From the NCBI GenBank assembly GCA_017616915.1, contig JAFZXF010000057.1, forward strand, positions 1 to 37,021: DNA of 37,021 nucleotides, in the 5' to 3' direction. The position numbers and the translations under genes are program-made. The notes beneath the pieces were generated by a model that was not told the origin of the DNA, ran no database searches, and saw only the letters and a list, made by a program, of their open reading frames with translations. Below are positions 8,601-15,083 of the stretch, piece after piece. The stretch comes from Bacteroidaceae bacterium. Lineage in GTDB: Bacteria; Bacteroidota; Bacteroidia; Bacteroidales; Bacteroidaceae. The first letter of the stretch is position 1. Each line of letters starts with the position of its first letter.

Positions 8601-9216
8601 AATCAAGAAGATGTTCAAAAATGAAGACGGCACTACCACCGTTGAGCTTTATGAGAAAGATGAGCTTGAAGCCGGCGAGTCTGCCATCATCGTGCTTGGC
8701 GATCCCGAGCAGGAGTGCGAATCCAGAGAATTGGTTATCCCGTTCCCCAGCACAGTGACCGACAAAGCAACTCCGGTCAACGGTGCTCACGGAATGCTCT
8801 TCTCGGAGGCAACACCCGCCAACACCGCCTTCTCCGACGGCTATGCCTTTGTATGCAGCGATAAGGAAGTAGGTATTGGTGCAAACACCGGAGCTATCGA
8901 CACTCGCTATTACACTGGAGAAGTGGAAGGGGTAGAGACAGCCCTCACCTTCATCATCAAGGGACTTGAGTGGGTAGAAGCGCCTCAAACAAATGCTGAT
9001 GTTGATGGCAACGGCAGCATTAACTCCGCCGACGTGGTAGCCGTTTACAACTACATCCTTATCGGTGAGGAAAGCGGTATTACTAAGGAGGCCGCCGATG
9101 TTGACGGCAACGGCAATGTTAACTCAGCCGACGTGGTGGCAATCTACAATGCCATCATCGGTGGCGAAGCAGGAAGCCGCGCCTACTACAGAGGACTATT
9201 AGAAGCAAATAAATAA
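5665..9216 (+). CDS. Giant secreted multidomain protein with C-terminal dockerin pair
   Basis: The 1183-residue protein begins with a signal peptide (MKKFLLSMLVALIG, cleavage near VEA-RY at 23). Visible regions in order: a beta-rich N-terminal part (25-200); a FIVAR-like helical repeat (about 208-280); a beta-trefoil/ricin-like segment opening TEGYYYIVSAF; a discoidin/F5-8 type C-like domain (about 515-655, ending FFSIAEIQVYP); another long helical FIVAR-like stretch (about 660-790); a second YHILSAS beta-trefoil-like segment; and a conserved C-terminal beta region. Two dockerin calcium loops follow, DVDGNGSINSADVV from 1112 and DVDGNGNVNSADVV from 1145. No glycosidase or peptidase catalytic motif is recognised, so a carbohydrate- or glycoprotein-binding scaffold role is inference. 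A paralog of nearly equal length lies at 33474. No cohesin is in the window. The next gene is 48 bp away but is unlikely to be related. Confidence 0.8.
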   Translation: MKKFLLSMLVALIGAAMWQTVEARYVLGNRVAADDIKAGDTIALWCGTQGNLTDYYMGLNDNGVLKNVTPWSVRTSWIISEGPKNYKGEQTYFLQNLATLQYLGNKNADPMSNGWSSPGTMVSDIEYAVPFAKHCAADSTDVEEKYGPSWDEISVVWSFAREDAKNQFIGNCAYWGIGDVRFWEYHDTNAWNAYYVHYIHDKQGDLLALIDEISEAGIDYEAGDEPGLYPQDKVDEFNQALQDALLCSLEEHTDEEYQAAMDRLVAAKEAVENSVNPITEGYYYIVSAFPEFMNKQGVEKAMTVNSDTQLGWATLNTQDPKQIFQISPLGNGNFYIRNFWNERYLNGPEKNSNSQKMKLSATEGYEQIIKPIGSLQWLLYNTFSNIAYHPESHSSGSGQAGDIVVWNDNAINGMSTWYIRLVPDTILAKMGGIKAQMERNDKMTELAKEANDIWDKITYYTVSEEGLITNSTDDDPENQVWSNAKDPNQGTYAALTDGKPSDPDDGKTFFHSTWHPDVNEPYTKPHNLQFDFSKSPVSGFEMKMQQRCDSWGDKDRPVIVSFYASNEEKETLTEDEAWNFIRQIDIKDLWGNASDHKNWVTMPTIDLGKEYKYVRMDVIATGNNRKNSGAQYPFFSIAEIQVYPVVLDKTLSQYYYTEGMAAVADEMFALANAAPEKIAASTVTDEDIAEMQAAIDAVKALYADTTYIAELASQLEDYVNTAVIGEGIGETSQEAVDQLSAAVTEAKTTGFTTPLIKSEVDAAVAKLEEAKTAFLASVKMPQPGTWYHILSASNTETHYNGGDTGDPLPMANSALYADGPNSGDHVRYGLLTEENLPNYEYDPYSMWQLVEMEDGKYALQNLGTGLYMGDGNKLGASIYTSYKPVAYDVQLLGNASFGFFMDSATDNKFAMMACLTGQHVEVGEAVVYGDGAWKFEEIDPSQTELIVIDIFANNLIDIIALPYDVSDIADYNEDVHLYGIKKMFKNEDGTTTVELYEKDELEAGESAIIVLGDPEQECESRELVIPFPSTVTDKATPVNGAHGMLFSEATPANTAFSDGYAFVCSDKEVGIGANTGAIDTRYYTGEVEGVETALTFIIKGLEWVEAPQTNADVDGNGSINSADVVAVYNYILIGEESGITKEAADVDGNGNVNSADVVAIYNAIIGGEAGSRAYYRGLLEANK

Positions 9217-9264
9217 CAAACAATTAAAATCAAACATTTACATCTTACAATTATCAATTAACAA

Positions 9265-11448
9265 ATGGAAAATATCTTAACAGTATTTTGGATAGTGCCC
9301 GTAGCCTCAGTGGTTGCGTTGGGTATGGCTCTTTATTTCTATCTTCAGATGAAGAAAGCCGATGAAGGAACTCCTCGAATGCGGGAGATTGCCCAGCATG
9401 TACGTCATGGAGCTATGGCCTATCTACGTCAGCAGTACAAGGTTGTTACCATTGTATTTATCGTCCTTGCAGCCATCTTTGCAGTTATGGCTTATGTTTT
9501 GCACATGCAGAATCCCTGGGTGCCGTTCGCATTCCTCACAGGCGGTCTCTTCTCCGGTCTGGCCGGATTCTTCGGAATGAAGACTGCCACCTATGCTTCG
9601 GCCCGTACTGCCAACGCAGCTCGTCAGAGCCTTGACGGAGGACTCAGAGTAGCTTTCCGTTCCGGTGCAGTGATGGGACTCACCGTGGTAGGTCTCGGTC
9701 TGCTTGACATCGCCCTGTGGTATCTTATCCTTAACGCTGCAGGTGTCAACAGTCTTGTCACTATCACTACCACGATGCTTACCTTCGGTATGGGTGCTTC
9801 CACTCAGGCTCTCTTTGCCCGTGTTGGTGGAGGTCTCTACACTAAGGCTGCTGACGTGGGAGCTGACATCGTAGGCAAAGTGGAGGCTGACATTCCCGAG
9901 GACGATCCCCGCAATCCCGCTACGATAGCCGACAATGTCGGTGACAACGTGGGCGATGTGGCCGGAATGGGTGCCGACCTTTATGAAAGCTACTGCGGCA
10001 GTATCCTCTCCACCGCTGCGCTCGGTGCAACTGCTTTTGTGGGTTGCGGAGCAATGCAGGTGAAGTCGGTTATTGCACCGATGATTATCGCTGCAGTGGG
10101 AATATTCCTTTCTCTGTTCGGTATTTTCCTTGTTCGCACCAAGGAGGGCGCTACTATGAAGCAGTTGCTTCGCTCTCTTGGTGTGGGAACCAACGTGAGT
10201 GCTGTGCTTATCGCCGGTGCCACATTCGCTATCCTCTACCTGCTTGATATCACTAACTGGGTAGGCATTTCGTTCTCCGTAGTCACTGGTCTGCTTGCCG
10301 GCGTAATCATCGGACAGGCAACAGAGTATTTTACCTCTCATTCCTACAAACCCACTCAGAAGATTTCAGAAGCCTCCAAGACTGGAGCTGCCACCGTTAT
10401 CATCAAGGGAGTGGGAACCGGTATGATTTCCACTATGGTGCCAGTTGTCACCATTTCTGTGGCTATCATGCTCAGCTATCTTTGCGCCAACGGCTTCAAG
10501 CTTGAGATGACGGCTCAGAATCTTTCTATGGGACTCTACGGAGTGGGCATCGCTGCAGTTGGTATGCTCTCCACTCTGGGCATCACCCTTGCTACCGATG
10601 CCTATGGTCCAATCGCCGACAACGCAGGTGGCAACGCCGAGATGAGCGAACTGGGCGAGGAGGTACGTAAGCGTACCGATGCTCTCGATGCTCTGGGTAA
10701 CACCACTGCAGCTACCGGCAAAGGATTCGCTATCGGTTCAGCCGCACTTACCGCATTGGCTCTGCTTGCTTCCTACATTGAGGAAATCAAGGAGGCTATG
10801 GCTCGCGTAGGTCAGACGATGACCGACGTGGCCGGCAACGTGATCGAAGCTACTAAGGCCACCATCCCCGACTTTATGAACCACTTCCAGGTTAACCTGA
10901 TGAATCCGAAGGTGCTGGTAGGCGTGTTCATCGGAGCTATGGCAGCATTCCTTTTCAGTGGAATCACCATGGGCGCTGTAGGTCGTGCCGCTGAGGATAT
11001 GGTTAAGGAAGTACGTCGCCAGTTCCGCGAGATCAAGGGAATCCTTGAAGGTAAGGCAACGCCCGACTACAGCCGCTGTGTAGAAATCTCCACCCGCTCC
11101 GCTCAGCGCGAGATGATATTCCCTTCACTGCTGGCTATCATCATTCCCATCGTGGTTGGCGTAGTGCTCGGTGTAGCTGGAGTGCTTGGTCTGTTAGTGG
11201 GCGGTCTTGCCGCAGGTTTCACTCTCGCTATCTTTATGAGTAATGCAGGTGGTGCTTGGGACAATGCCAAGAAGATGGTTGAGGAAGGCAACTTCGGTGG
11301 TAAGGGCAGCGAAAGCCATAAGGCCACAATCGTGGGCGATACTGTTGGCGATCCGTTCAAGGACACCAGCGGTCCCAGCCTCAACATCCTGATCAAGCTC
11401 ATGTCGATGGTCAGCATCGTAATGGCAGGACTCACTATCGCGTTCTAA
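9265..11448 (+). CDS. hppA: Membrane-bound ion-translocating pyrophosphatase (K+-dependent type)
   Basis: Hydrolyses pyrophosphate and pumps Na+ and/or H+ across the inner membrane. Its 727 residues carry about 16 hydrophobic spans, as expected. Substrate-site motifs are intact: [12 protein letters not shown] (196-207), [19 protein letters not shown] (213-231), and near the C-terminus [15 protein letters not shown]. The motif [10 protein letters not shown] (478-487) has Ala where K+-independent enzymes have Lys, so it is of the K+-dependent class. An ionic glutamate follows the DNVGD motif (Glu241 in LYESY), as in Na+-pumping members. Bacteroidetes enzymes of this class are known to transport Na+ and, in some cases, both Na+ and H+, so the ion here is inferred. 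The ATG follows an A-rich leader with short AATT-type repeats. Complete, no anomalies. Confidence 0.96.
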   Translation: MENILTVFWIVPVASVVALGMALYFYLQMKKADEGTPRMREIAQHVRHGAMAYLRQQYKVVTIVFIVLAAIFAVMAYVLHMQNPWVPFAFLTGGLFSGLAGFFGMKTATYASARTANAARQSLDGGLRVAFRSGAVMGLTVVGLGLLDIALWYLILNAAGVNSLVTITTTMLTFGMGASTQALFARVGGGLYTKAADVGADIVGKVEADIPEDDPRNPATIADNVGDNVGDVAGMGADLYESYCGSILSTAALGATAFVGCGAMQVKSVIAPMIIAAVGIFLSLFGIFLVRTKEGATMKQLLRSLGVGTNVSAVLIAGATFAILYLLDITNWVGISFSVVTGLLAGVIIGQATEYFTSHSYKPTQKISEASKTGAATVIIKGVGTGMISTMVPVVTISVAIMLSYLCANGFKLEMTAQNLSMGLYGVGIAAVGMLSTLGITLATDAYGPIADNAGGNAEMSELGEEVRKRTDALDALGNTTAATGKGFAIGSAALTALALLASYIEEIKEAMARVGQTMTDVAGNVIEATKATIPDFMNHFQVNLMNPKVLVGVFIGAMAAFLFSGITMGAVGRAAEDMVKEVRRQFREIKGILEGKATPDYSRCVEISTRSAQREMIFPSLLAIIIPIVVGVVLGVAGVLGLLVGGLAAGFTLAIFMSNAGGAWDNAKKMVEEGNFGGKGSESHKATIVGDTVGDPFKDTSGPSLNILIKLMSMVSIVMAGLTIAF

Positions 11449-11501
11449 TTGATTTGAAAAACCAGGAAATCTAATTACTCACTTTTCAATAAGGAAAAAA
11501 G

Positions 11502-11999
11502 ATGTTTTTAGATTTAGTAAGCCGCAGATATAGCTGCAGAAGTTATCAATCTGCAGAGGTGCCACAAGATAAGCTGGATTACATCATGGAGTGTGTCCGG
11601 CTGGCACCTTCTGCGGTTAATAGACAGCCGTGGAGGTTCCGCATCGTCAGCAGCGAAGCGGACAGGGCGAAACTGTGCCAATGCTACAATCGCGAGTGGT
11701 TTGCCACCGCGCCCGTAGTCATCATCGCTTCTGCGATGCGCGACGAGGCATGGGTAAGAGCCGACGGCAAATATCACGGCGACATCGATATCGCCATTGC
11801 GGTGGAGCATCTCTGCCTGGCTGCTACGGAGCAGGGACTGGCAACATGCTGGGTATGCAACTTTGATGCTGATCGGTGCAAGAATCTCTTTGCGCTTGGC
11901 AACAACGAAGAGGCTGTAGTACTGATACCGCTAGGCTATGCTGCTGATCAGCCGAAGGAGAAGAGCCGTAAGCCCAAAGAAGAGATAGTCCTCTCATAA
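11502..11999 (+). CDS. Nitroreductase-family FMN oxidoreductase
   Basis: At 165 residues this is a short member of the nitroreductase family, which uses FMN and NAD(P)H to reduce nitro groups, quinones or flavins. The N-terminal SRRYSCRSYQSAEVP matches the family FMN-phosphate motif (RRSxRxY). APSAVNRQPWRFRIV (about 37-51) matches the conserved PSxxNxQPW region. The centre GDIDIAIAVEHLCLAATEQG carries the usual helix, and WVCNFD follows. The ATG at 11502 is preceded by AAGGAAAAAAG, a fair ribosome-binding site. It starts 53 bp after the pyrophosphatase gene and is followed by rubrerythrin, so an oxidative or redox stress role is plausible but not shown. The physiological substrate is unknown. 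Confidence 0.9.
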   Translation: MFLDLVSRRYSCRSYQSAEVPQDKLDYIMECVRLAPSAVNRQPWRFRIVSSEADRAKLCQCYNREWFATAPVVIIASAMRDEAWVRADGKYHGDIDIAIAVEHLCLAATEQGLATCWVCNFDADRCKNLFALGNNEEAVVLIPLGYAADQPKEKSRKPKEEIVLS

Positions 12000-12017
12000 C
12001 CGCTTCGCGGGCTTATG
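11995..12017 (+). terminator. Imperfect hairpin at the end of the nitroreductase gene
   Basis: CATAA then CCGC (11995-12003) can pair with GCGG then TTATG (12007-12017) around the loop TTC, with a 2-nt bulge (GC). It overlaps the stop codon. There is no T-run, so it is a weak terminator or processing hairpin at best. Confidence 0.3.
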
Positions 12018-12059
12018 CAAAACAAGAACACGATCAACCCTACAAATAAATAAACAAAA

Positions 12060-12602
12060 ATGAAAGAACTTAAAGGAACCAAGACCGAGCAAAACCTCAA
12101 GGAGGCTTTTGCCGGCGAGAGTATGGCTCGTAACAAGTACACTTACTTTGCTTCACGTGCCAAGAAGGACGGATACGTACAGATCGCTGCTCTCTTCGAG
12201 GAGACAGCTGCCAACGAGAAGGAGCACGCCAAGATGTGGTATAAGTATCTCAATGGCGGCAGCGTGAGCGACACCAAGACCAATCTGGCCGACGCTGCCG
12301 AAGGTGAGAACTTCGAATGGACAGATATGTATGCCCGTATGGCTCAGGAGGCTCGCGAAGAAGGCTTCGCCGAGATTGCTGAGAAGTTTGAGCTGGTAGC
12401 TGCTATCGAGAAACATCACGAGGAGCGCTATCGCAAACTGCTGAAGAACATCGAGGACGCTGTGGTCTTCTCACGCGAGGGCGATGTCATCTGGCAGTGC
12501 GCCAACTGCGGCCATATCGTCGTTGGCAAGAAGGCTCCCGAGGTGTGCCCCACCTGCGACCATCCGCAGAGCTACTTCCAGATCCTGGCTGAGAACTACT
12601 AA
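12060..12602 (+). CDS. rbr: Rubrerythrin
   Basis: Rubrerythrin reduces hydrogen peroxide in anaerobes, taking electrons through its rubredoxin domain. The 180 residues contain both parts. The N-terminal ferritin-like four-helix bundle has Glu20, the Glu53xxHis56 motif (EKEH), glutamates near 97-101, and Glu117xxHis120 (EKHH) for the diiron centre. The C-terminal rubredoxin-like domain has the CxxC pairs Cys147/150 and Cys163/166. Size and residues are complete. The ATG at 12060 is preceded by an A-rich leader (AAATAAATAAACAAAA). It lies downstream of the nitroreductase, and 3 bp of spacer lead to the MGMT-family gene. Regulation is not visible. Confidence 0.97.
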   Translation: MKELKGTKTEQNLKEAFAGESMARNKYTYFASRAKKDGYVQIAALFEETAANEKEHAKMWYKYLNGGSVSDTKTNLADAAEGENFEWTDMYARMAQEAREEGFAEIAEKFELVAAIEKHHEERYRKLLKNIEDAVVFSREGDVIWQCANCGHIVVGKKAPEVCPTCDHPQSYFQILAENY

Positions 12603-12605
12603 TTG

Positions 12606-12947
12606 ATGAAGGATTTTCCTGACAACATGAATGCTGAGGAAGCTCGCGCTTTTCGCGATGCAGTCCTCAGCATTGTTAGTCAGATTCCCCGTGGGCGTGT
12701 GATGAACTACGGTCTCATCGCAACGCTGGCGGGTTGGCCGAGTCATGCCCGCATGGTAGGTCATACTCTGCGATACACTCCCGGCGCCGAGCGGCTTCCT
12801 TGTCATCGTGTGGTCAATGTTGTGGGTCGCACAGCTCCCGGCTGGAGTTGGCAGCGCTCACTCTTAGAGGATGAAGGTGTGACCTTCTGCGCCAACGGCC
12901 GCGTGGATATGCGGCGCCATCTCTGGGAACCGGCGATGGAGGAATAG
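12606..12947 (+). CDS. Short MGMT/Ogt-family protein with the PCHR cysteine
   Basis: Translation is placed at the ATG 12606, giving MKDFPDN... (113 residues); a TTG at 12603 is less likely. The protein is only the C-terminal DNA-binding/active-site domain of O6-methylguanine-DNA methyltransferase. It shows IPRGRVMNYGLIATLAG (helix-turn-helix, about 27-43), then LPCHRVVNVVGR with Cys66 in the PCHR motif, and LLEDEGVTF at 87-94. In alkyltransferase-like (ATL) proteins of this size the Cys is replaced by Trp or Ala; here it is kept, so methyl transfer is possible. It likely sits in an operon with rubrerythrin (3 bp spacing). Function is either direct DNA repair or damage recognition. The missing N-terminal domain is normal for this subgroup. 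Confidence 0.88.
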   Translation: MKDFPDNMNAEEARAFRDAVLSIVSQIPRGRVMNYGLIATLAGWPSHARMVGHTLRYTPGAERLPCHRVVNVVGRTAPGWSWQRSLLEDEGVTFCANGRVDMRRHLWEPAMEE

Positions 12948-13003
12948 GGAAGTTTTGTTATCCCTTTTTTGTACTTTACTATACCTTATTTATAATACGT
13001 GCG

Positions 13004-13042
13004 CGCGAACATCTTTCTAAGGGATGTCCTCGCGTATTTTTT
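13004..13042 (+). terminator. Imperfect hairpin plus T6, putative terminator of rbr-MGMT
   Basis: CGCG (13004-13007) and ACATC (13009-13013) pair with GATGT (13023-13027) and CGCG (13031-13034), leaving an internal loop of 1 versus 3 nt and an apical loop of 9. Six T follow at 13037-13042. It is the first T-tailed hairpin downstream of the MGMT stop. Confidence 0.45.
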
Positions 13043-13109
13043 GAGCGTACCCGTAGAAATTTATAGCCTGAGGAAACGAACAAACTACGATCTCAGGAGC
13101 GTTTATCAC

Positions 13110-13220
13110 GTACTCATTTCATTTCTGTGCCCTTTCAACTACATTTGAAAGCGCTTTCAACTCTATTTGGATGCCCTTTCAATTCCATTTGAAAGGCCTT
13201 TCAATTTCATTTCTAAGGGC
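13110..13220. repeat. 22-bp tandem array, each unit an imperfect palindrome
   Basis: Four units start at 13132, 13154, 13176 and 13198, exactly 22 bp apart (the last unit is 23 bp), with the pattern CTTTCAAyTyyATTTGrAAG. A more decayed unit at 13110 shares ATTTC and the GTGCC end. Units 1 and 3 are nearly palindromic (CTTTCAA...TTTGAAAG). The block is bounded by a 13-bp perfect inverted repeat, TTTCTGTGCCCTT (13122-13134) and AAGGGCACAGAAA (13215-13227), so the whole could fold into one long hairpin. Function unknown. Confidence 0.75.
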
Positions 13221-13230
13221 ACAGAAAATT

Positions 13231-13356
13231 TTTCCGCACGTGCTTTCTCGCCGCGAGATCGAAGTTAACTAATTTCCGTTCGCGCTTTGTCGGCGCGAGT
13301 TCGCAGTAAAATTCATTCCCTACGCTCTTTCTCAGCGCGAGTCCTCCCTCGCCGAA
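13231..13356. repeat. 42-bp imperfect tandem array (three units)
   Basis: Units start at 13231, 13273 and 13315, each 42 bp. The common core is TTTCCG..CGnGCTTTnTCG followed by CGCGAG; the CGCGAG ends at 13257, 13299 and 13341. Units 1 and 2 are about 75% alike; unit 3 has diverged in its second half. A partial fourth TTTCCG..TCGCG begins near 13370. It begins within about 10 bp of the 22-bp array but has a different sequence. No coding potential is evident. Confidence 0.65.
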
Positions 13357-13436
13357 AGCCGAGAGAACTTTTCCGTCTCGCGTGTACATTATTTATTAAT
13401 TATGGTGAACCCCGAAAGTTAGATTGATTAATACGC

Positions 13437-13469
13437 AACCGCCGGTGCTCACTAAGAGTGCCGGCGGTT
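13437..13469 (-). terminator. Strong hairpin after folK, putative terminator
   Basis: AACCGCCGG (13437-13445) pairs perfectly with CCGGCGGTT (13461-13469). Two wobble pairs and CTC/GAG extend the stem to 14 bp around a 5-nt loop. It begins 8 bp beyond the folK stop in the direction of transcription. There is no clean T-run, so intrinsic termination may be inefficient. Confidence 0.55.
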
Positions 13470-13477
13470 ACGTATGG

Positions 13478-14023
13478 TTATTGCAGTTCCCTGAGAAGTG
13501 TGCGGATAGTGCGATGCAGCAAGGGATGGCGCTTCATAGGGGCAATCTCTGCCAAAGGACGGAGCACGAAGTCGCGCTCCTGAATCAACGGATGGGGAAT
13601 AGTCAGCTCAGGCTCGCGAACTATCTGATTACCGTAAAAAAGAATGTCGATATCAATTGGGCGGTCGGAATAAGCGGGAACCCCCTCCAAACCTCCCCGA
13701 GGGGAGGGTATTGTTCTCCCCCTTGGGGGAGTAAGTGGTGGGGGTGTTTTGCTTTTTCTTCCGAGTTTCCGCTCAATTGATTGAGTGGTGAGGAGGAGTT
13801 GCTGAGGAGTGAGGCTTGTCCTAAGGATGACGGCGGCATTAAGGAAACCGTGGGGCGATTGGAATCCCCACGGTTGTGTGTTGAAATAGCTAGAGCAACG
13901 AACGAGTGTGCCTACTTGTTGCCGTAGCTCCTGGATGGCGCGGTCAAGATTGGTTGCGCGATCTCCCAGGTTGGAACCAAGACTAAGATAGACGTTGACC
14001 ATTGACCATTGACCATTAACCAT
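13478..14023 (-). CDS. folK: HPPK (FolK) with an in-frame palindromic insertion
   Basis: FolK transfers pyrophosphate from ATP to 6-hydroxymethyl-dihydropterin in folate synthesis. VYLSLGSNLGDR opens the protein, and NTQPWGF and FLNAAV follow as in the family. The Mg2+-binding Asp124 and Asp126 lie in RPIDIDILFYG. Between GRKSK and YSDRP, catalytic loop 3 of HPPK, sit about 25 extra residues rich in Pro, Gly and Arg (93-117, TPPPLTPPRGR...), encoded by the palindromic element listed separately. Residues aligning with the loop arginines Arg82 and Arg92 of E. coli HPPK (here Arg89 and Arg121) remain on either side. The start is uncertain: ATG at 14023 overlaps the last base of the queA stop (TAATG), but ATG at 14002 (MVNVYLSLG) fits family length better. 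The gene ends the ftsX-to-folK operon. Confidence 0.9.
   Translation of the reverse strand: MVNGQWSMVNVYLSLGSNLGDRATNLDRAIQELRQQVGTLVRCSSYFNTQPWGFQSPHGFLNAAVILRTSLTPQQLLLTTQSIERKLGRKSKTPPPLTPPRGRTIPSPRGGLEGVPAYSDRPIDIDILFYGNQIVREPELTIPHPLIQERDFVLRPLAEIAPMKRHPLLHRTIRTLLRELQ
13673..13747. repeat. 75-bp palindromic element inserted in frame in folK
   Basis: Two near-palindromes lie side by side: CCTCCCC-GA-GGGGAGG (13692-13707) and CTCCCCC-TT-GGGGGAG (13716-13731). C-rich and G-rich outer flanks, ACCCCCTCC and GGTGGGGGTGT, also pair imperfectly. The 75 bp are divisible by three and have no stop in the folK frame. GC-rich palindromes of this look recur in Bacteroidetes intergenic DNA from general experience, though I know no name for this one. 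Boundaries are from comparison with the usual FolK length and are good to a few bases. Confidence 0.75.
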
Positions 14024-14028
14024 TAAAT
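13994..14028. repeat. 7-bp tandem repeat over the folK start
   Basis: On the plus strand the heptamer ATTGACC/ATTAACC occurs at 14001, 14008 and 14015, with degenerate copies at 13994 (GTTGACC) and 14022 (ATTAAAT). On the folK strand this gives four ATGs 7 nt apart, at 14023, 14016, 14009 and 14002. The first and last are in the folK frame; the middle two are not. Confidence 0.8.
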
Positions 14029-15072
14029 GATCAGCATCACGTCGCCGTATGCTCCAAAATGGTAGCCCTGCTTGACGGCAGTTTTGTAGGCAGCGATAGT
14101 TTGCTCGAAGCCACCGAAAGCTGCGGTGAGCATGAGTAGGGTGCTCTCGGAGGTGTAGAAGCCTGCGAGCATGGCGTTGGCTACGTTGAAGTTGTAAGGC
14201 GGATAGATGAATTTATTTGTCCAGCCGTCGAAGGGAGTGATGTGGTGGAGGGTGTCGCAGCAGCTTTCGACAGCTCGCTGTACTGTGGTGCCTACGGCAA
14301 GAATCTTATGGCCTGCGTCCTTAGCCTTATTGACTATCTCGCAGCATTCGGGAGTGACGTGCATTTCCTCTGAGTCCATCTTATGCTTGGTGAGGTCTTC
14401 TACGTCGGTCTTGTTGAAGTTGCTCTGTCCGCAGTGAAGGGTGAGGAAGGCGCTGTTGACGCCTGCTATCTCCATCTTCTTCATGGTGATGCGAGAGAAG
14501 TGGAGTCCGGAGATGGGCGCAGTGGTGGCACCCTCGTGCTTTGCGTAGATGGTCTGGAAGAGTTCAAGGTCTTCTTCGTTGGCGGGGCGCTTGATATATG
14601 AGGGTAGCGGTGCGGAGCCGAGGGAGTAAAGATCAGTCTTGAATTCTTGGTGAGTGCCGTCATAGAGGAACCGCAGTGTGCGTCCGCGGCTGGTAGTGTT
14701 GTCTATCACCTCAGCTACCAGTGAGTCATCTTCGCCAAAGTAGAGCTTATTGCCGATGCGAATCTTGCGTGCGGGTTCCACGATGACATCCCAAAGACGC
14801 TCTTCGGCATTGAGCTCACGGCGCAGCAGCACGTCGATATGTGCTCCGGTACGCTCTTTGTTGCCAGTGAGGTGGGCGGGGATGACCTGAGTATCATTGA
14901 AGATAAACACGTCGCCGTCGCCAAAGTACTCGAGCAGGTCATTAAACTGCTTGTGCTCTATCTTACCGGTGTCGCGGTGGAGCACCATCATCCTACAACC
15001 ATCGCGAAACGGATCGGGTTCCTGTGCGATGAGATCTTCTGGCAGTCTGAACTTGAATTGTGAGAGTTTCAT
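14023..15072 (-). CDS. queA: tRNA preQ1(34) S-adenosylmethionine ribosyltransferase-isomerase
   Basis: QueA transfers and rearranges the ribosyl group of SAM onto preQ1 in tRNA to give epoxyqueuosine, a step in queuosine synthesis. The ATG at 15072 gives MKLSQFKFRLPEDLIAQEP (349 residues), the usual QueA N-terminus, 12 bp after the truB stop; a TTG at 15087 would overlap truB. Family features are DVFIFNDTQVIPAHLTG (about 50-70), PLPSYIKRP, the variant substrate motif GATTAPISGLHFS (about 185-197), where GAVAAPTAGLHF is classical, and KILAVGTTVQRAVES. The length is full. The last base of its TAA is the first of the folK ATG, so the two are probably translationally coupled. Other queuosine genes are not in the window. 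Confidence 0.96.
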   Translation of the reverse strand: MKLSQFKFRLPEDLIAQEPDPFRDGCRMMVLHRDTGKIEHKQFNDLLEYFGDGDVFIFNDTQVIPAHLTGNKERTGAHIDVLLRRELNAEERLWDVIVEPARKIRIGNKLYFGEDDSLVAEVIDNTTSRGRTLRFLYDGTHQEFKTDLYSLGSAPLPSYIKRPANEEDLELFQTIYAKHEGATTAPISGLHFSRITMKKMEIAGVNSAFLTLHCGQSNFNKTDVEDLTKHKMDSEEMHVTPECCEIVNKAKDAGHKILAVGTTVQRAVESCCDTLHHITPFDGWTNKFIYPPYNFNVANAMLAGFYTSESTLLMLTAAFGGFEQTIAAYKTAVKQGYHFGAYGDVMLII

Positions 15073-15083
15073 ATTTGTTAGGT

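Larger units (their letters stand above)
12948..13477. other. Repeat-rich intergenic region
   Basis: This 530-bp gap separates the plus-strand MGMT gene from the minus-strand folK, so transcription converges here. It holds an imperfect hairpin followed by T6 (13004-13042), a 22-bp tandem array, a 42-bp tandem array and a strong hairpin at the folK end. No reading frame in it looks like a gene, and no tRNA-like cloverleaf was recognised. Confidence 0.7.

Noticed and set aside
9217..9264. Short AATT-type repeats before hppA as a mobile repeat
   Set aside because: Only three short, imperfect copies; such AT-rich strings are frequent in leaders of this genome and need no special explanation.
9424..10341. 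305-codon frame on the minus strand inside hppA
   Set aside because: Antisense shadow of a highly conserved pyrophosphatase; Ser/His-rich translation typical of shadows.
13110..13356. Possible CRISPR array
   Set aside because: The repeats touch each other with no unique spacers, the units are imperfect, and no cas gene is near.
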